Source: Thalassococcus_A lentus
Lineage (GTDB): Bacteria > Pseudomonadota > Alphaproteobacteria > Rhodobacterales > Rhodobacteraceae
Length of the DNA: 64,000 nucleotides
Assembly: GCF_028023555.1 (NCBI RefSeq)
Contig: NZ_JAQIOY010000009.1
Coordinates: 1 to 64,000, forward strand
Direction of reading: 5' to 3'
Below, in pieces: positions 16,635-25,476 of the stretch (the first letter of the stretch is position 1; every line of letters begins with the position of its first letter). A program made the position numbers and the translations under genes. The notes beneath the pieces are model-generated. The model searched no databases. It was not told where the DNA came from and saw nothing but the letters and a program-made list of their open reading frames with translations.

Positions 16635-17335
16635 ACCGTTCCTCGATCCGGGCGGTCCTTTTCGACAAGGACGGCACTCTGTTCGACTTTGGAGCCACGT
16701 GGAACGGATGGGCTGGGCGGCTGATATCCAAAATGTCGGATGGCGATGCGGAACTGGCCCAACAATTGGCGCAGGCGTGCCGCTATAATCTGGAAACCAA
16801 ATCCTTTTTCCCGGACAGCCCGGTGATCGCAGGCACCAATCGAGAAGCAGCGCAGTGTTTCACCGATATTCTGCCCCAGTTCACGCTGGAAGAGCTAGAG
16901 ACCCGTCTCGCGGACGAAGCCGCCAATGCCGATCTTGTGCCAGCCGTACCGTTGCCCCCCCTCTTGAACCGGCTTCGAGCCGCTGATCTGCGCCTCGGTG
17001 TGATGACCAACGATACCGAACGTGCTGCGCGGGCCCATTTGAACAAGGCCGGGATTACCGACCTTTTCGACTTTGTAGCCGGTTTCGACAGCGGCTATGG
17101 CGCCAAACCGGACCCGGACCCTCTGCTGGCATTCGCCACTCACTGTGGCCTCAAACCCAGTCAGGTTCTGATGGTCGGGGACAGCAGCCATGATTTGATC
17201 GCGGCGCGCGCCGCAAGGATGAGTGCCGTTGGTGTCCTGACCGGTCTGGCCAGCAGAGCCGATCTTGACCCGTTTGCCGATGCCGTGCTTCCGGACATCG
17301 GGCATTTGCTGGACTGGCTGTCCATCACGGTCTGA
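16631..17335 (+). CDS. HAD-family phosphatase (phosphoglycolate phosphatase-like)
   Basis: 234 residues from ATG 16631. HAD motif I is FDKDGTL, motif II lies in VMTNDT, the motif III Lys is in GAKPDPDP, and motif IV is VGDSSHD. A helical cap sits between motifs I and II. The Gph/phosphoglycolate group is the closest match, but the actual substrate is open. It is coupled to DUF3572 by the ATGA overlap. Confidence 0.87.
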   Translation: MNRSSIRAVLFDKDGTLFDFGATWNGWAGRLISKMSDGDAELAQQLAQACRYNLETKSFFPDSPVIAGTNREAAQCFTDILPQFTLEELETRLADEAANADLVPAVPLPPLLNRLRAADLRLGVMTNDTERAARAHLNKAGITDLFDFVAGFDSGYGAKPDPDPLLAFATHCGLKPSQVLMVGDSSHDLIAARAARMSAVGVLTGLASRADLDPFADAVLPDIGHLLDWLSITV

Positions 17336-17357
17336 AAAGCAAACCCGCACAACCAAA

Positions 17358-17382
17358 GAAAACGACGATCTTTGTCGTTTTC
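17358..17382. terminator. Nine-base inverted repeat after the HAD gene
   Basis: GAAAACGAC and GTCGTTTTC flank a seven-base loop (GATCTTT). The A-rich left and T-rich right arms make it a plausible bidirectional intrinsic terminator for the HAD gene. It also lies 58 bases upstream of the mttB-family start, so an operator is possible. Confidence 0.5.
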
Positions 17383-17440
17383 GAACAGGCAAGTGCCGCA
17401 TCCCAAGTGTCTGCTATTTGCAAGACAAGGAGCACCCGGT

Positions 17441-19021
17441 ATGACGCAAACGCCTGCATCCCCACCCGCAAGAAAAGAACGCAAGCGCCGCAGCGGCGGC
17501 CGGGCCGGCAATGCGGAACGTCGCGGCGGTGCCGCTATTGAGCAAATGCCTTGGCGGCAAATCGTCAATCGGGATCGCCCGACAGAGCCCATGCCCCCAG
17601 AAGGTGTAGAGCGGATGCACAATGCCGCCATGCACATCCTCGAAGAAATCGGCATTGAATTCCTCAACGAAGAAGCCGCGGACATCCTGCGAAAGGCCGG
17701 CTGCACGGTGAACGGCGAAAACGTCCGGATGGGGCGCGAGATGGTGATGGAATATGTTGCCAAGGCCCCGAAACAGTTCACCATCACACCGCGCAACCCT
17801 GATCGTGAAATCACGATTGGCGGCGGGCACATTGCTTTTGGCAACGTCTCGTCGCCCCCCAACTATTGGGATCTCGAAATCGGTAAAAAGGTGTCCGGCA
17901 CGCGCGAGCAATGCCAGAATCTTTTGAAGCTGACCCAGTATTTCAACTGCATCCACTTCGCGGGCGGATACCCGGTCGAACCCGTAGATGTGCACGCCAG
18001 CGTCCGTCACCTTGATGTGCTCTATGACAAGCTGACACTGACCGACAAGGCCATGCACGCCTATTCACTGGGCGCCGAGCGAGTCGACGATGTAATGGAA
18101 ATGGTTCGCATCGCGGGCGGGCTGAGCCACGAGGAATTCGAGGCAACGCCGCGAATGTACACCAACATCAATTCCACCTCACCGCTCAAACACGACCATC
18201 CGATGATGGATGGCTGGATGAGACTGGCGCGGCGTGGTCAGGCGCTCGTGGTAACGCCCTTCACGCTCGCCGGTGCCATGGCTCCAGTGACAATGGCGGG
18301 TGCCGTCGCGCAATCTCTTGCCGAAGGGCTTGCTGCGATTGTGCTGGCGCAGATCATCCGGCCAGGCGTGCCATGTGTGATCGGCACCTTTACATCGAAC
18401 GTAGACATGAAATCCGGCGCACCAGCCTTTGGTACGCCGGAATACATGCGCGCAACCCAGATGACTGGCCAGATGGCACGCTATTATGGTTTGCCGATGC
18501 GATCCTCGGGTGTCTGCGCAGCCAACGTGCCTGACGGACAAGCCATGTGGGAAACCGAGCACAGCCTTTGGGCGTCGATCCAGTCGGGCACCAATATGGT
18601 CTACCATGCCGCGGGCTGGCTCGAAGGCGGCCTGATTGCGAGCCCGGAAAAATTCGTGATGGATTGCGAAGTCCTTGGTCAGATGCAGCGCTATATGGAT
18701 CCCGAAATCTGGGACACCTCGGACACATCTCTGGCGCTCGATACGATTGAAGAGGTCGGGCCTTATGGCCACTTCTTTGGTTGCCAGCATACACAAGACC
18801 GCTACACCACCGCATTCCACCAACCCTTTGTTTCCGATTGGAAAAACTACGAAGCATGGGAAGCCGCCGGCGGCGTTTGGACTGCAGAGCGCGCGCATCA
18901 CATCTACAAACGCATCATCGCCGAATACGAACCACCCGCCATGGACGATGCAATCCGCGAAGAACTGGCCAGCTTTGTAGAACGGCGCAAGCGTGAAGGT
19001 GGTGCGCCCACTGACTTTTGA
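17441..19021 (+). CDS. MttB-family methyltransferase without pyrrolysine
   Basis: 526 residues of the trimethylamine methyltransferase family, set by AAGGAG nine bases before ATG 17441. No in-frame TAG occurs, so this is the non-pyrrolysine branch, in which characterised members demethylate quaternary amines such as glycine betaine and pass the methyl group to a corrinoid protein. A basic 30-residue N-terminal tail (ARKERKRRSGGRAG) precedes the domain. No corrinoid protein gene is in the window. Substrate unknown; a link to the betaine-type genes at 30.7-37 kb is plausible but unproven. Confidence 0.85.
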   Translation: MTQTPASPPARKERKRRSGGRAGNAERRGGAAIEQMPWRQIVNRDRPTEPMPPEGVERMHNAAMHILEEIGIEFLNEEAADILRKAGCTVNGENVRMGREMVMEYVAKAPKQFTITPRNPDREITIGGGHIAFGNVSSPPNYWDLEIGKKVSGTREQCQNLLKLTQYFNCIHFAGGYPVEPVDVHASVRHLDVLYDKLTLTDKAMHAYSLGAERVDDVMEMVRIAGGLSHEEFEATPRMYTNINSTSPLKHDHPMMDGWMRLARRGQALVVTPFTLAGAMAPVTMAGAVAQSLAEGLAAIVLAQIIRPGVPCVIGTFTSNVDMKSGAPAFGTPEYMRATQMTGQMARYYGLPMRSSGVCAANVPDGQAMWETEHSLWASIQSGTNMVYHAAGWLEGGLIASPEKFVMDCEVLGQMQRYMDPEIWDTSDTSLALDTIEEVGPYGHFFGCQHTQDRYTTAFHQPFVSDWKNYEAWEAAGGVWTAERAHHIYKRIIAEYEPPAMDDAIREELASFVERRKREGGAPTDF

Positions 19022-19141
19022 TCTGACGCAAAAATCAGGCGCAGGTCCGCTGGTTCGCACCTTGCAATAGTTCCTGACCTTGCAGAGCATGCCCCCGCGC
19101 GCAAAGCTGGTGCTGTAACGCGATGTGAAAGGTTGACTAAG

Positions 19142-20872
19142 GTGGACAAGGCAACTTCAACCGGCTCTTTGTGGGCCATCCTGATGGCCATTGGCGCTTT
19201 GGCCGGTGTGTCCGGTTGGTGGCTGATCGACCAATCCATGGATGCGGGGCTGCAAGAACGCACAGTTCTGGCTGCCAGCGCTTTTTGTTTTGCTTTCTTT
19301 TTCTGTGTCGCCGCCCTGACAGGACCAATCAATGTCTTGCGCACGCTAATCCCGGCTGCCTGCCTGGCCGTAATGTTAGCCGGGTTGCTCTGGAACGCGT
19401 CTTTTCGGCATGAGAGCATCGATGACTATCTGTCCATGGTCTATCCGGGGGTGGGCTATGGGATGGCCTTGCTCATTCTCACACCGTTTCTGTCTGCCGG
19501 GTTACAACGGGCCGGCGGTTGGCGGGACTATCCCGCCCTGTTTGGAACCAGTTGGCAAATTATCGTTCGGTTTGTAGCAGCCCTGATTTTCACGGCCTTG
19601 TTCTGGGGACTGCTGTCACTGTCGGACGCATTGCTCAGCATTGTCGGCTTGGAGCTGTTGGATTTCGTTACCAGATTCGACGCGGTTGTCTGGGCTTTGA
19701 CCGGGGCCGTATTCGGCTTGGCATTGGCCGTGGTGTTCGAGCTTTCCGACTACATTTCGCCTTATCTGATCCTGCGGTTACTGCGCCTGTTTCTTCCTTT
19801 GGTTTTTGCGGTCAGCCTGATCTTCACAATTATGCTGGCGATCCGCGGATGGGATGGATTGCTTGGTGGGCTGTCCCCTGCTGCAACGCTGACCGCATTT
19901 GCCATCGCTGCAATCGTTCTGGTGACGATCACCGTAGAGCGCGACCAACAGGACGCGGTTCGCGCACCCTTTATGCGCGGGTGCGTTCAGGGGATGGCGC
20001 TGCTCGTCCCAATCCTGGGGGGGCTGGCCCTCTGGGCAATCTGGTTGCGGGTTGTGCAATATGGCCTGACCCCGACCCGGCTGATGGCACTGACGATTGC
20101 AGGCGTGGTTCTGGCGTATGGTCTGGCATTCGGGCTTGCGGTGCTGTTGCGCGCGGGATGGATGTCACGCATCCGCGACGCGAATATCTGGCTTGCACTG
20201 CTGTGCGCCGCGACCTGCCTTGTCTGGATCAGTCCCTTGCTAAAGGCCGAGACACTCTCTGCCCGGTCACAACTGGACCGAGGTCTGGCTGGTGCAGATA
20301 TCGATCAGCTGCCGATCGCGCAGCTCGCGCATGATTGGGGCACAGCGGGCAAAGCCGCATTGGCGCAGCTGAAACAGGCAAAACCCGAAATGGTCGCGGC
20401 TATTGATAGAGCCGCGGAACGAAACAACGACCAAGCAACCGTCACACAATCCGATCTTGCGACAATAGCCGCAGCGATACCCATTTATCCGCTAGGCGAC
20501 CCTCTGCCTCCCGCAAGCTTTTCCGACTTGAGTGCATTTGTCGTGACCCAGTGGATCGCCTCATGCGAAAACGCTCTTCTCAGCGGGGATCCCGGATGCG
20601 CCCTGTATCTGGCCGCCTTCACAGACAGCGGCGAGGCGGAACAAGCGTTGCTGTTCATTCGCTCCGGTAGTGGAAATTTCTCGACCCGCGCCTTGCGGCT
20701 ACGCGACGGCAAACTGGTTTTCGCAGGAGACGTCGTCACCCGCGGAGGGTTTGGAGCGCGCAACATCACGGAAGCTGACTTGCAGGCCCTTCACGATGGC
20801 GCAGCGAAAATGGTGACCCCGGACTGGAAAGTGCTGAGACTGGGAGAGCATGAAATCTTTCCGAACAATTGA
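19142..20872 (+). CDS. DUF4153 multi-span membrane protein
   Basis: About 576 residues. The first 370 hold about ten hydrophobic segments, and the last 200 form a soluble domain with several Asp/Ala-rich helices and a Cys pair (SCENALLSGDPGC). This fits the DUF4153 family. GTG 19142 is preferred because GAAAGG lies nine bases upstream; the TTG at 19133 sits directly against that site. No function is established. It has its own short intergenic regions on both sides. Confidence 0.8.
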   Translation: MDKATSTGSLWAILMAIGALAGVSGWWLIDQSMDAGLQERTVLAASAFCFAFFFCVAALTGPINVLRTLIPAACLAVMLAGLLWNASFRHESIDDYLSMVYPGVGYGMALLILTPFLSAGLQRAGGWRDYPALFGTSWQIIVRFVAALIFTALFWGLLSLSDALLSIVGLELLDFVTRFDAVVWALTGAVFGLALAVVFELSDYISPYLILRLLRLFLPLVFAVSLIFTIMLAIRGWDGLLGGLSPAATLTAFAIAAIVLVTITVERDQQDAVRAPFMRGCVQGMALLVPILGGLALWAIWLRVVQYGLTPTRLMALTIAGVVLAYGLAFGLAVLLRAGWMSRIRDANIWLALLCAATCLVWISPLLKAETLSARSQLDRGLAGADIDQLPIAQLAHDWGTAGKAALAQLKQAKPEMVAAIDRAAERNNDQATVTQSDLATIAAAIPIYPLGDPLPPASFSDLSAFVVTQWIASCENALLSGDPGCALYLAAFTDSGEAEQALLFIRSGSGNFSTRALRLRDGKLVFAGDVVTRGGFGARNITEADLQALHDGAAKMVTPDWKVLRLGEHEIFPNN

Positions 20873-20935
20873 GTACGTTTCACCATTCTTAACCCATTTG
20901 CCGGATGGTCAGGCCATCCATCACGGGGTTTCGGT

Positions 20936-21526
20936 ATGCATGGTTTGGTGTTGCGAACGATCCAGGTTTTTATAACGGACACTTACGGGCCGCAGGCCTG
21001 GAAAGACACGGCTGCGCTGGCGGAACTGGACAGCGCAGACATCGAGGCGATGTTGCAATACCCTCCCGACATACCGGAACGATTGTTATCCGCCGCATAT
21101 GCCGTTCTTGCAAAACCCGGGGATGCATTGCTGGAAGATGTGGGCACCTACCTCGTGACACATCCCAACAGTCAGGCATTGCGCCGGTTGCTGCGTTTCG
21201 GCGGCACAGACTTTATCGAATTCCTGCATTCGCTCGACGATCTGCCGGACCGCGCCAGATTGGCAGTGGCCGATCTCGTCCTTCCGGATCTGGAACTTTT
21301 GGATCATGACAACGGCAGTTTCGATTTGCGGATCGGGGCGAGCTTGCCCGGATTTGGCGCCGTGATGCTTGGCGTATTGCGTGCCATTGCTGACGACTAC
21401 GGCTCATTGGCATTGCTGGACCACTCCCGCCTCGCACAAGGGGAGGAAATGATCCACATAACAGTCGTCGACACCTCATACGCAGAAGGCAGGGAATTCG
21501 ATCTATCCGCCAAGGTGCCGGGATGA
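20936..21526 (+). CDS. H-NOX (heme NO/O2-binding) domain protein, atypical
   Basis: 196 residues starting MHGLVLRTIQVFITDTYG, the hallmark H-NOX N-terminus. His98 (EFLHSL) aligns with the proximal heme ligand. The heme-propionate motif YxSxR, expected just before PGF, reads I-G-A-S-L (133-137), so none of its three residues is kept. Heme may be held differently, or the domain may no longer bind it. The stop overlaps the start of an HNOBA-GGDEF cyclase (ATGA), so the pair should act as sensor and effector. A small hairpin GGATGG/CCATCC (20903-20919) lies in the leader. Confidence 0.88.
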   Translation: MHGLVLRTIQVFITDTYGPQAWKDTAALAELDSADIEAMLQYPPDIPERLLSAAYAVLAKPGDALLEDVGTYLVTHPNSQALRRLLRFGGTDFIEFLHSLDDLPDRARLAVADLVLPDLELLDHDNGSFDLRIGASLPGFGAVMLGVLRAIADDYGSLALLDHSRLAQGEEMIHITVVDTSYAEGREFDLSAKVPG

Positions 21527-22527
21527 CGATTTCACGTGATACTCTGCACACGCTGTGCCCGCTTCACGCCTTGCTTGACCGCCATGGAAGGATTGTTCAG
21601 GCCGGACCAACCTTGATCAAACTCTTCGACAGCCCCGTGCAAGGTGAACGATTCCTCGATCTCTTCGAGGTTTATCGCCCACGCGCCGTCACGGCGATGG
21701 CCGGACTGCTGCAAACCGAAGGACGCAAACTGCATCTGCGGATCAGGCTAGGAAAACGCACCTCTCTCAAGGGTGTTCTGTTTCCAGCGGCAAACGGCGG
21801 CGCTTTGATCAACCTATCCTTCGGGATCGCCGTGGTTGACGCAGTGCGCGATTTTTCCCTGACCGGTAATGATTTTGCGATCACCGATCTGGCGATAGAA
21901 ATGCTTTACCTTGTCGAAGCAAAGTCAGCCGCCATGGATTCGTCCCGCCGCCTGAATACCCGCCTGCAAGGGGCCCGCTTGGCGGCAGAAGAACAGGCCT
22001 TCACCGATACCTTGACCGGATTGAAGAACCGCCGCGCGCTTGACCATATTCTGGAACGCCTCAAACGCACTGGTTCTGATTTCACGGTCATTCATCTCGA
22101 TCTCGATTTTTTCAAACAGGTCAACGACACCGATGGCCATGCAGCCGGTGATCGGGTTTTACAGTGTGTCGCGCGCACCATGGTGGAACTGACGCGCAAG
22201 GATGACACCGTTGCCCGGGTCGGCGGCGATGAATTTGTGATCGTTTTGCCAAACGCAATGGAACGCGAACGTCTGCAGGCTCTGTGCAGTCAACTCATCC
22301 AACGAATCGAGGCCCCGATCCTGCACGACGGCAAAGCCTGCCATGTTTCCGCAAGCATCGGAATTGCCCGCACGATGGGCAAACCTGTTGAGCTGGAAAC
22401 CCTTTCGGAACAAGCAGACATCGCGCTCTATGCTTCAAAACGCGCTGGAAGAGCCCGATTTACCTTTTTTGACGACACGCAAAAGGCCACTCTGAGCCAA
22501 CAGACCAGCGCCATCGCCGGTGAGTAG
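21523..22527 (+). CDS. Diguanylate cyclase with N-terminal H-NOX-associated (HNOBA-like) domain
   Basis: 334 residues. Residues 10-110 (CPLHALLDRHGRIVQAGP, then FLDLFEVYRP) resemble the HNOBA/PAS-like domain that couples H-NOX to its effectors. A helical linker (125-160) joins it to a complete GGDEF domain: DTLTGLKNRR, GGDEF (234-238) and inhibitory RxxD site RKDD (225-228). It makes c-di-GMP and is probably controlled by the overlapping H-NOX protein, affecting biofilm or motility decisions. The 4-base overlap supports a matched stoichiometry. Confidence 0.88.
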   Translation: MTISRDTLHTLCPLHALLDRHGRIVQAGPTLIKLFDSPVQGERFLDLFEVYRPRAVTAMAGLLQTEGRKLHLRIRLGKRTSLKGVLFPAANGGALINLSFGIAVVDAVRDFSLTGNDFAITDLAIEMLYLVEAKSAAMDSSRRLNTRLQGARLAAEEQAFTDTLTGLKNRRALDHILERLKRTGSDFTVIHLDLDFFKQVNDTDGHAAGDRVLQCVARTMVELTRKDDTVARVGGDEFVIVLPNAMERERLQALCSQLIQRIEAPILHDGKACHVSASIGIARTMGKPVELETLSEQADIALYASKRAGRARFTFFDDTQKATLSQQTSAIAGE

Positions 22528-22548
22528 CATTTTTCGCAAAGTTGGGTC

Positions 22549-22577
22549 TTGATCCCGGAAAAACCGCGTCGTAAGTA
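22549..22577 (+). promoter_or_regulatory. Probable promoter of tRNA-Gln
   Basis: TTGATC and TAAGTA separated by exactly 17 bases, ending 11 bases before the tRNA 5' end. No other candidate is as well placed. Confidence 0.5.
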
Positions 22578-22588
22578 GCGCTTCACGT

Positions 22589-22663
22589 TGGGGTGTAGCC
22601 AAGTGGTAAGGCAGCGGTTTTTGGTACCGTGTATCGTAGGTTCGAATCCTACCACCCCAGCCA
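22589..22663 (+). tRNA. trnQ: tRNA-Gln (anticodon TTG)
   Basis: A complete cloverleaf can be drawn. Acceptor TGGGGTG pairs with CACCCCA, the anticodon stem is GCGGT/ACCGT around the loop TTTTGGT (anticodon TTG), and the T-arm is GTAGG-TTCGAAT-CCTAC. The 3' CCA is encoded. The stretch to 22772 holds no other gene. Confidence 0.97.
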
Positions 22664-22772
22664 CAATCTCGCAGCTTGATCTTCCACTGGGTTCGCAATA
22701 CGGCCAGACATTTGGCATGTCCCGACGCACGGCAATTACAATCAAAGCGCCTTCCGTCGCCCAGAGGCGAAT

Positions 22773-23714
22773 TCAAAATGCCACGTGGTCCCCACCTTTG
22801 AGGCCTAGAATTTCGCGGGCTTCGTCAGGTGTCGCAATGTCCAGTCCCAATCCTTCGACAATGGCGCGGATTTTTCGAACTTGAACCGCATTGGATTTCG
22901 CCAATTCTCCGCGGCCCGCCCACAGGCTGTCTTCGAGGCCCACCCGGACATTTCCGCCCAGCGTTGCGGCCTGCGTCGCGATCCTGAATTGGTTCGCCCC
23001 AGCACCCAGAACCGACCAACGGTAGTCATCCCCAAAAAGACGGTCTGCGGTTCGCTTCATGTGCAGGACGTCTTCATGGTGCCCACCGATGCCACCCAGA
23101 AGGCCAAAAACCGACTGGACAAAAAACGGCGCCTTGACCAAACCACGATCCGCGAAATGCGCGAGATTGTAGAGATGGGATGTGTCGTAACATTCAAACT
23201 CAAACCGCGTTCCATTGCCGTAGCAGGTCTCCAGCACATATTCGATATCGGCAAACGAGTTGCGAAAGACGAGGTCTCTCGACCCCTCAAGGTGTTCTCG
23301 TTCCCAATCGTGCTGAAAGTCTCTGTAGCGATTCAACATCGGATAAAGACCGAAATTCATGGAACCCATGTTGAGCGATGCCAACTCGGGCTGAAAACGC
23401 GCAGCAGGCGCTGCGCGTTCCGCGACGGTCATGTATGGACTGCCACCGGTGGTGATATTGACCACCGCGTCTGTGCCTTGCTTGATCCGGGGCAAAAAGG
23501 CGGCAAAGCCTTCTGGGCTTTGGTCGGGGCGTCCATCCCCATGCCGGGCGTGAAGGTGCAGGATTGCGGCCCCCGCCTCGGCCGCCGCCAACGAATCCGC
23601 TATGATTTCGTCAGGTGTCACGGGCAAATGCGGCGACATCGATGGCGTATGAATGGCACCCGTCACCGCGCATGTGATGATCACCTTGCCTGCCTGCCTC
23701 TTGTCCTTGCTCAT
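22773..23714 (-). CDS. BKACE family (DUF849) beta-keto acid cleavage enzyme
   Basis: 313 residues of the 3-keto-5-aminohexanoate cleavage family. These enzymes condense a beta-keto acid with acetyl-CoA to give acetoacetate and a new CoA ester. The zinc-binding HLHAR (His53, His55) is present, with TIM-barrel strands such as NITTGGSPY and LGGNVRVGLEDSL. The N-terminal loop is GAIHTPSMSPHLP, the branch in which the Glu found after GA in the founding enzyme is replaced, so the substrate probably lacks its amine. An SDR dehydrogenase lies 20 bases upstream on the same strand and may feed it. Confidence 0.88.
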   Translation of the reverse strand: MSKDKRQAGKVIITCAVTGAIHTPSMSPHLPVTPDEIIADSLAAAEAGAAILHLHARHGDGRPDQSPEGFAAFLPRIKQGTDAVVNITTGGSPYMTVAERAAPAARFQPELASLNMGSMNFGLYPMLNRYRDFQHDWEREHLEGSRDLVFRNSFADIEYVLETCYGNGTRFEFECYDTSHLYNLAHFADRGLVKAPFFVQSVFGLLGGIGGHHEDVLHMKRTADRLFGDDYRWSVLGAGANQFRIATQAATLGGNVRVGLEDSLWAGRGELAKSNAVQVRKIRAIVEGLGLDIATPDEAREILGLKGGDHVAF

Positions 23715-23734
23715 ATTACACCGTCCATTCGAGG

Positions 23735-24553
23735 TTATAGTGTTTCGACATTGCCATCGACGGCCAGCGATTGGCCCGAAAGGTTTCCGCCCGCGTCTGA
23801 AATCAGGAATGCGACCGTTGCAGCCACGTCGTCCGGGGTCACCATGCGGCGCATTGAGATATTCTTCAGATAGTCATCCTTCATGGCATCATAACTGACG
23901 CCCGTGGCGCTGGCGCGATCCCGGATCACCTTGTCCATTCTGGGGCCTTCTACGATCCCGGGCAGGACGGCATTGACACGAATATTGTCGGGGCCGAGTT
24001 CCTTGGCCAGACTTTGGGTTAAACCGATGACTCCGAACTTGGCTGCTGAATAAGGGGTGCGATAGGCATACCCGTGTTTTCCTGCCGCAGATGCCATATT
24101 GACCAGAGCGCCTCCACCGGCCGCCTTGATCATCGGGATGGCCCGACGTGCGCATAGAAACTGCCCAGTCAGGCAAATATCGATGCAGCGCCGCCAGTCC
24201 TCGGGTGCCAGATCCTCCAGATTTCCGGTTGGGCCCGCTATTCCGGCGTTGTTCACCAGCGCATCGAGCCTGCCAAAAGCCTGATTGATCGCATTGAAAA
24301 ACGCATCCACGGCCAGATCGTCCGAAACATCCGCCTTAACAGCGAGACAGCCGGTCAATGTCTCGCGGGCGGCATCCAATGCTCTGGCATCCACATCACA
24401 AATCGCGATTTTCGCGCCCTGCCCGTGAAACACCCTCGCGATGCTATAGCCGATCCCGCTCGCTCCGGCGGTGATCGCGACAATTTTTCCCGCAAGGCCG
24501 GGCAGCCGCATCGCCTCAGGCGCTTTGCGATCATCGGTCGATCGTTCTGTCAT
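23735..24553 (-). CDS. Short-chain dehydrogenase/reductase
   Basis: 272 residues, classical SDR: TAGASGIG (28-35), NNAG (101-104), catalytic Ser155, Tyr168 and Lys172 (YSAAK). ATG 24553 has a strong ribosome site (AAGGGGG). It lies 20 bases upstream of the BKACE gene and is probably co-transcribed. Oxidation of a beta-hydroxy acid to the beta-keto acid that BKACE uses is a reasonable guess. A TetR regulator is encoded 100 bases further upstream on the same strand. Confidence 0.87.
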   Translation of the reverse strand: MTERSTDDRKAPEAMRLPGLAGKIVAITAGASGIGYSIARVFHGQGAKIAICDVDARALDAARETLTGCLAVKADVSDDLAVDAFFNAINQAFGRLDALVNNAGIAGPTGNLEDLAPEDWRRCIDICLTGQFLCARRAIPMIKAAGGGALVNMASAAGKHGYAYRTPYSAAKFGVIGLTQSLAKELGPDNIRVNAVLPGIVEGPRMDKVIRDRASATGVSYDAMKDDYLKNISMRRMVTPDDVAATVAFLISDAGGNLSGQSLAVDGNVETL

Positions 24554-24653
24554 GTTTCCCCCTTTTGCCAACATATGGCACCGCGCCCCCAAAACACATG
24601 GACAGGCCCCGCCCTTGGCGCGCCACGTTCGATCAAGGATCAGTCTACACGGT

Positions 24654-25250
24654 TCAGGGATTTTGGGGAGTAACACCTGCCATTGCGCAGATCAGGTCAA
24701 CATGTGTCTCCAGCCACATCGCATCCAGCGCTTTACCAGACATGCATTTCCTGAAGTAAGGAACGGAAATTGCGAATTCGATCATTTGCTCCACGGGGGC
24801 ATCCGCAGCGATCTCTCCGCGTGCGATCGCACTGTCAAAGATAGAGCGCACATTCACGCTTCGATCCCGAACCCATTTTTCAAGCAGGTCTTTCGCCTGC
24901 TCGTCAACGGCTGCCGTGCCTATGACTTGCGGCGCGATCTTGCCCCATGGTGTTTCGTTCAAGGACGACACCAAAGTGCCCAATATCCAGAGCAGATCGT
25001 CGCGAAGCGTTCCATCCGCAGGCTTGATCGATTTCTTTCGCCCACCGCGCGTGGCCCGGGCAAAGGCCGTATTTCGCAGCGCGTCCAGTTTGGGCCAGTG
25101 CCTGTACAAGGTACTGCGGGAAATCCCCGTTTCCCGACATATCCCCGCGTGCGTCACCGCCAGCACACCTTGTGTTTCCAGCAAATGCAGCGCGGCATCC
25201 AAAGCGCGTCTGCGCGTGGCGTCCAAACGGGGGTCAGCGGGTTTATCCAT
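24654..25250 (-). CDS. TetR-family transcriptional regulator
   Basis: 198 residues with an N-terminal helix-turn-helix (ICRETGISRSTLYRHWPKLDAL, about residues 37-58) and a helical ligand domain. It is a likely local regulator of the SDR and BKACE genes downstream, and possibly of the divergent CDGSH protein. The 226-base divergent gap contains CAACTTGTTG (a ten-base palindrome near 25306) but no operator I can assign with confidence. Confidence 0.87.
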   Translation of the reverse strand: MDKPADPRLDATRRRALDAALHLLETQGVLAVTHAGICRETGISRSTLYRHWPKLDALRNTAFARATRGGRKKSIKPADGTLRDDLLWILGTLVSSLNETPWGKIAPQVIGTAAVDEQAKDLLEKWVRDRSVNVRSIFDSAIARGEIAADAPVEQMIEFAISVPYFRKCMSGKALDAMWLETHVDLICAMAGVTPQNP

Positions 25251-25476
25251 AGGTTTTGTTTACATCACGAACCACGGAAATGAAACGGATTGCACTCTTG
25301 CGGTACAACTTGTTGCATAGCGATACACTTTGCACTATTTCCGATCGATATCCAAAGTTTCCGCAAGGGCGTGGCGAGACGAGTAGCGCGGCGCTCAGCC
25401 CAACTTGTCACAATTCACCGCCCGGCAACCGCCGGGTGTGCCAAACCAAACGTCCATAGCAAGTGAGCCAGTCACC

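Noticed and set aside
17441..19021. Pyrrolysine-containing MttB
   Set aside because: The frame is open throughout with no in-frame TAG, so no pyrrolysine is needed.
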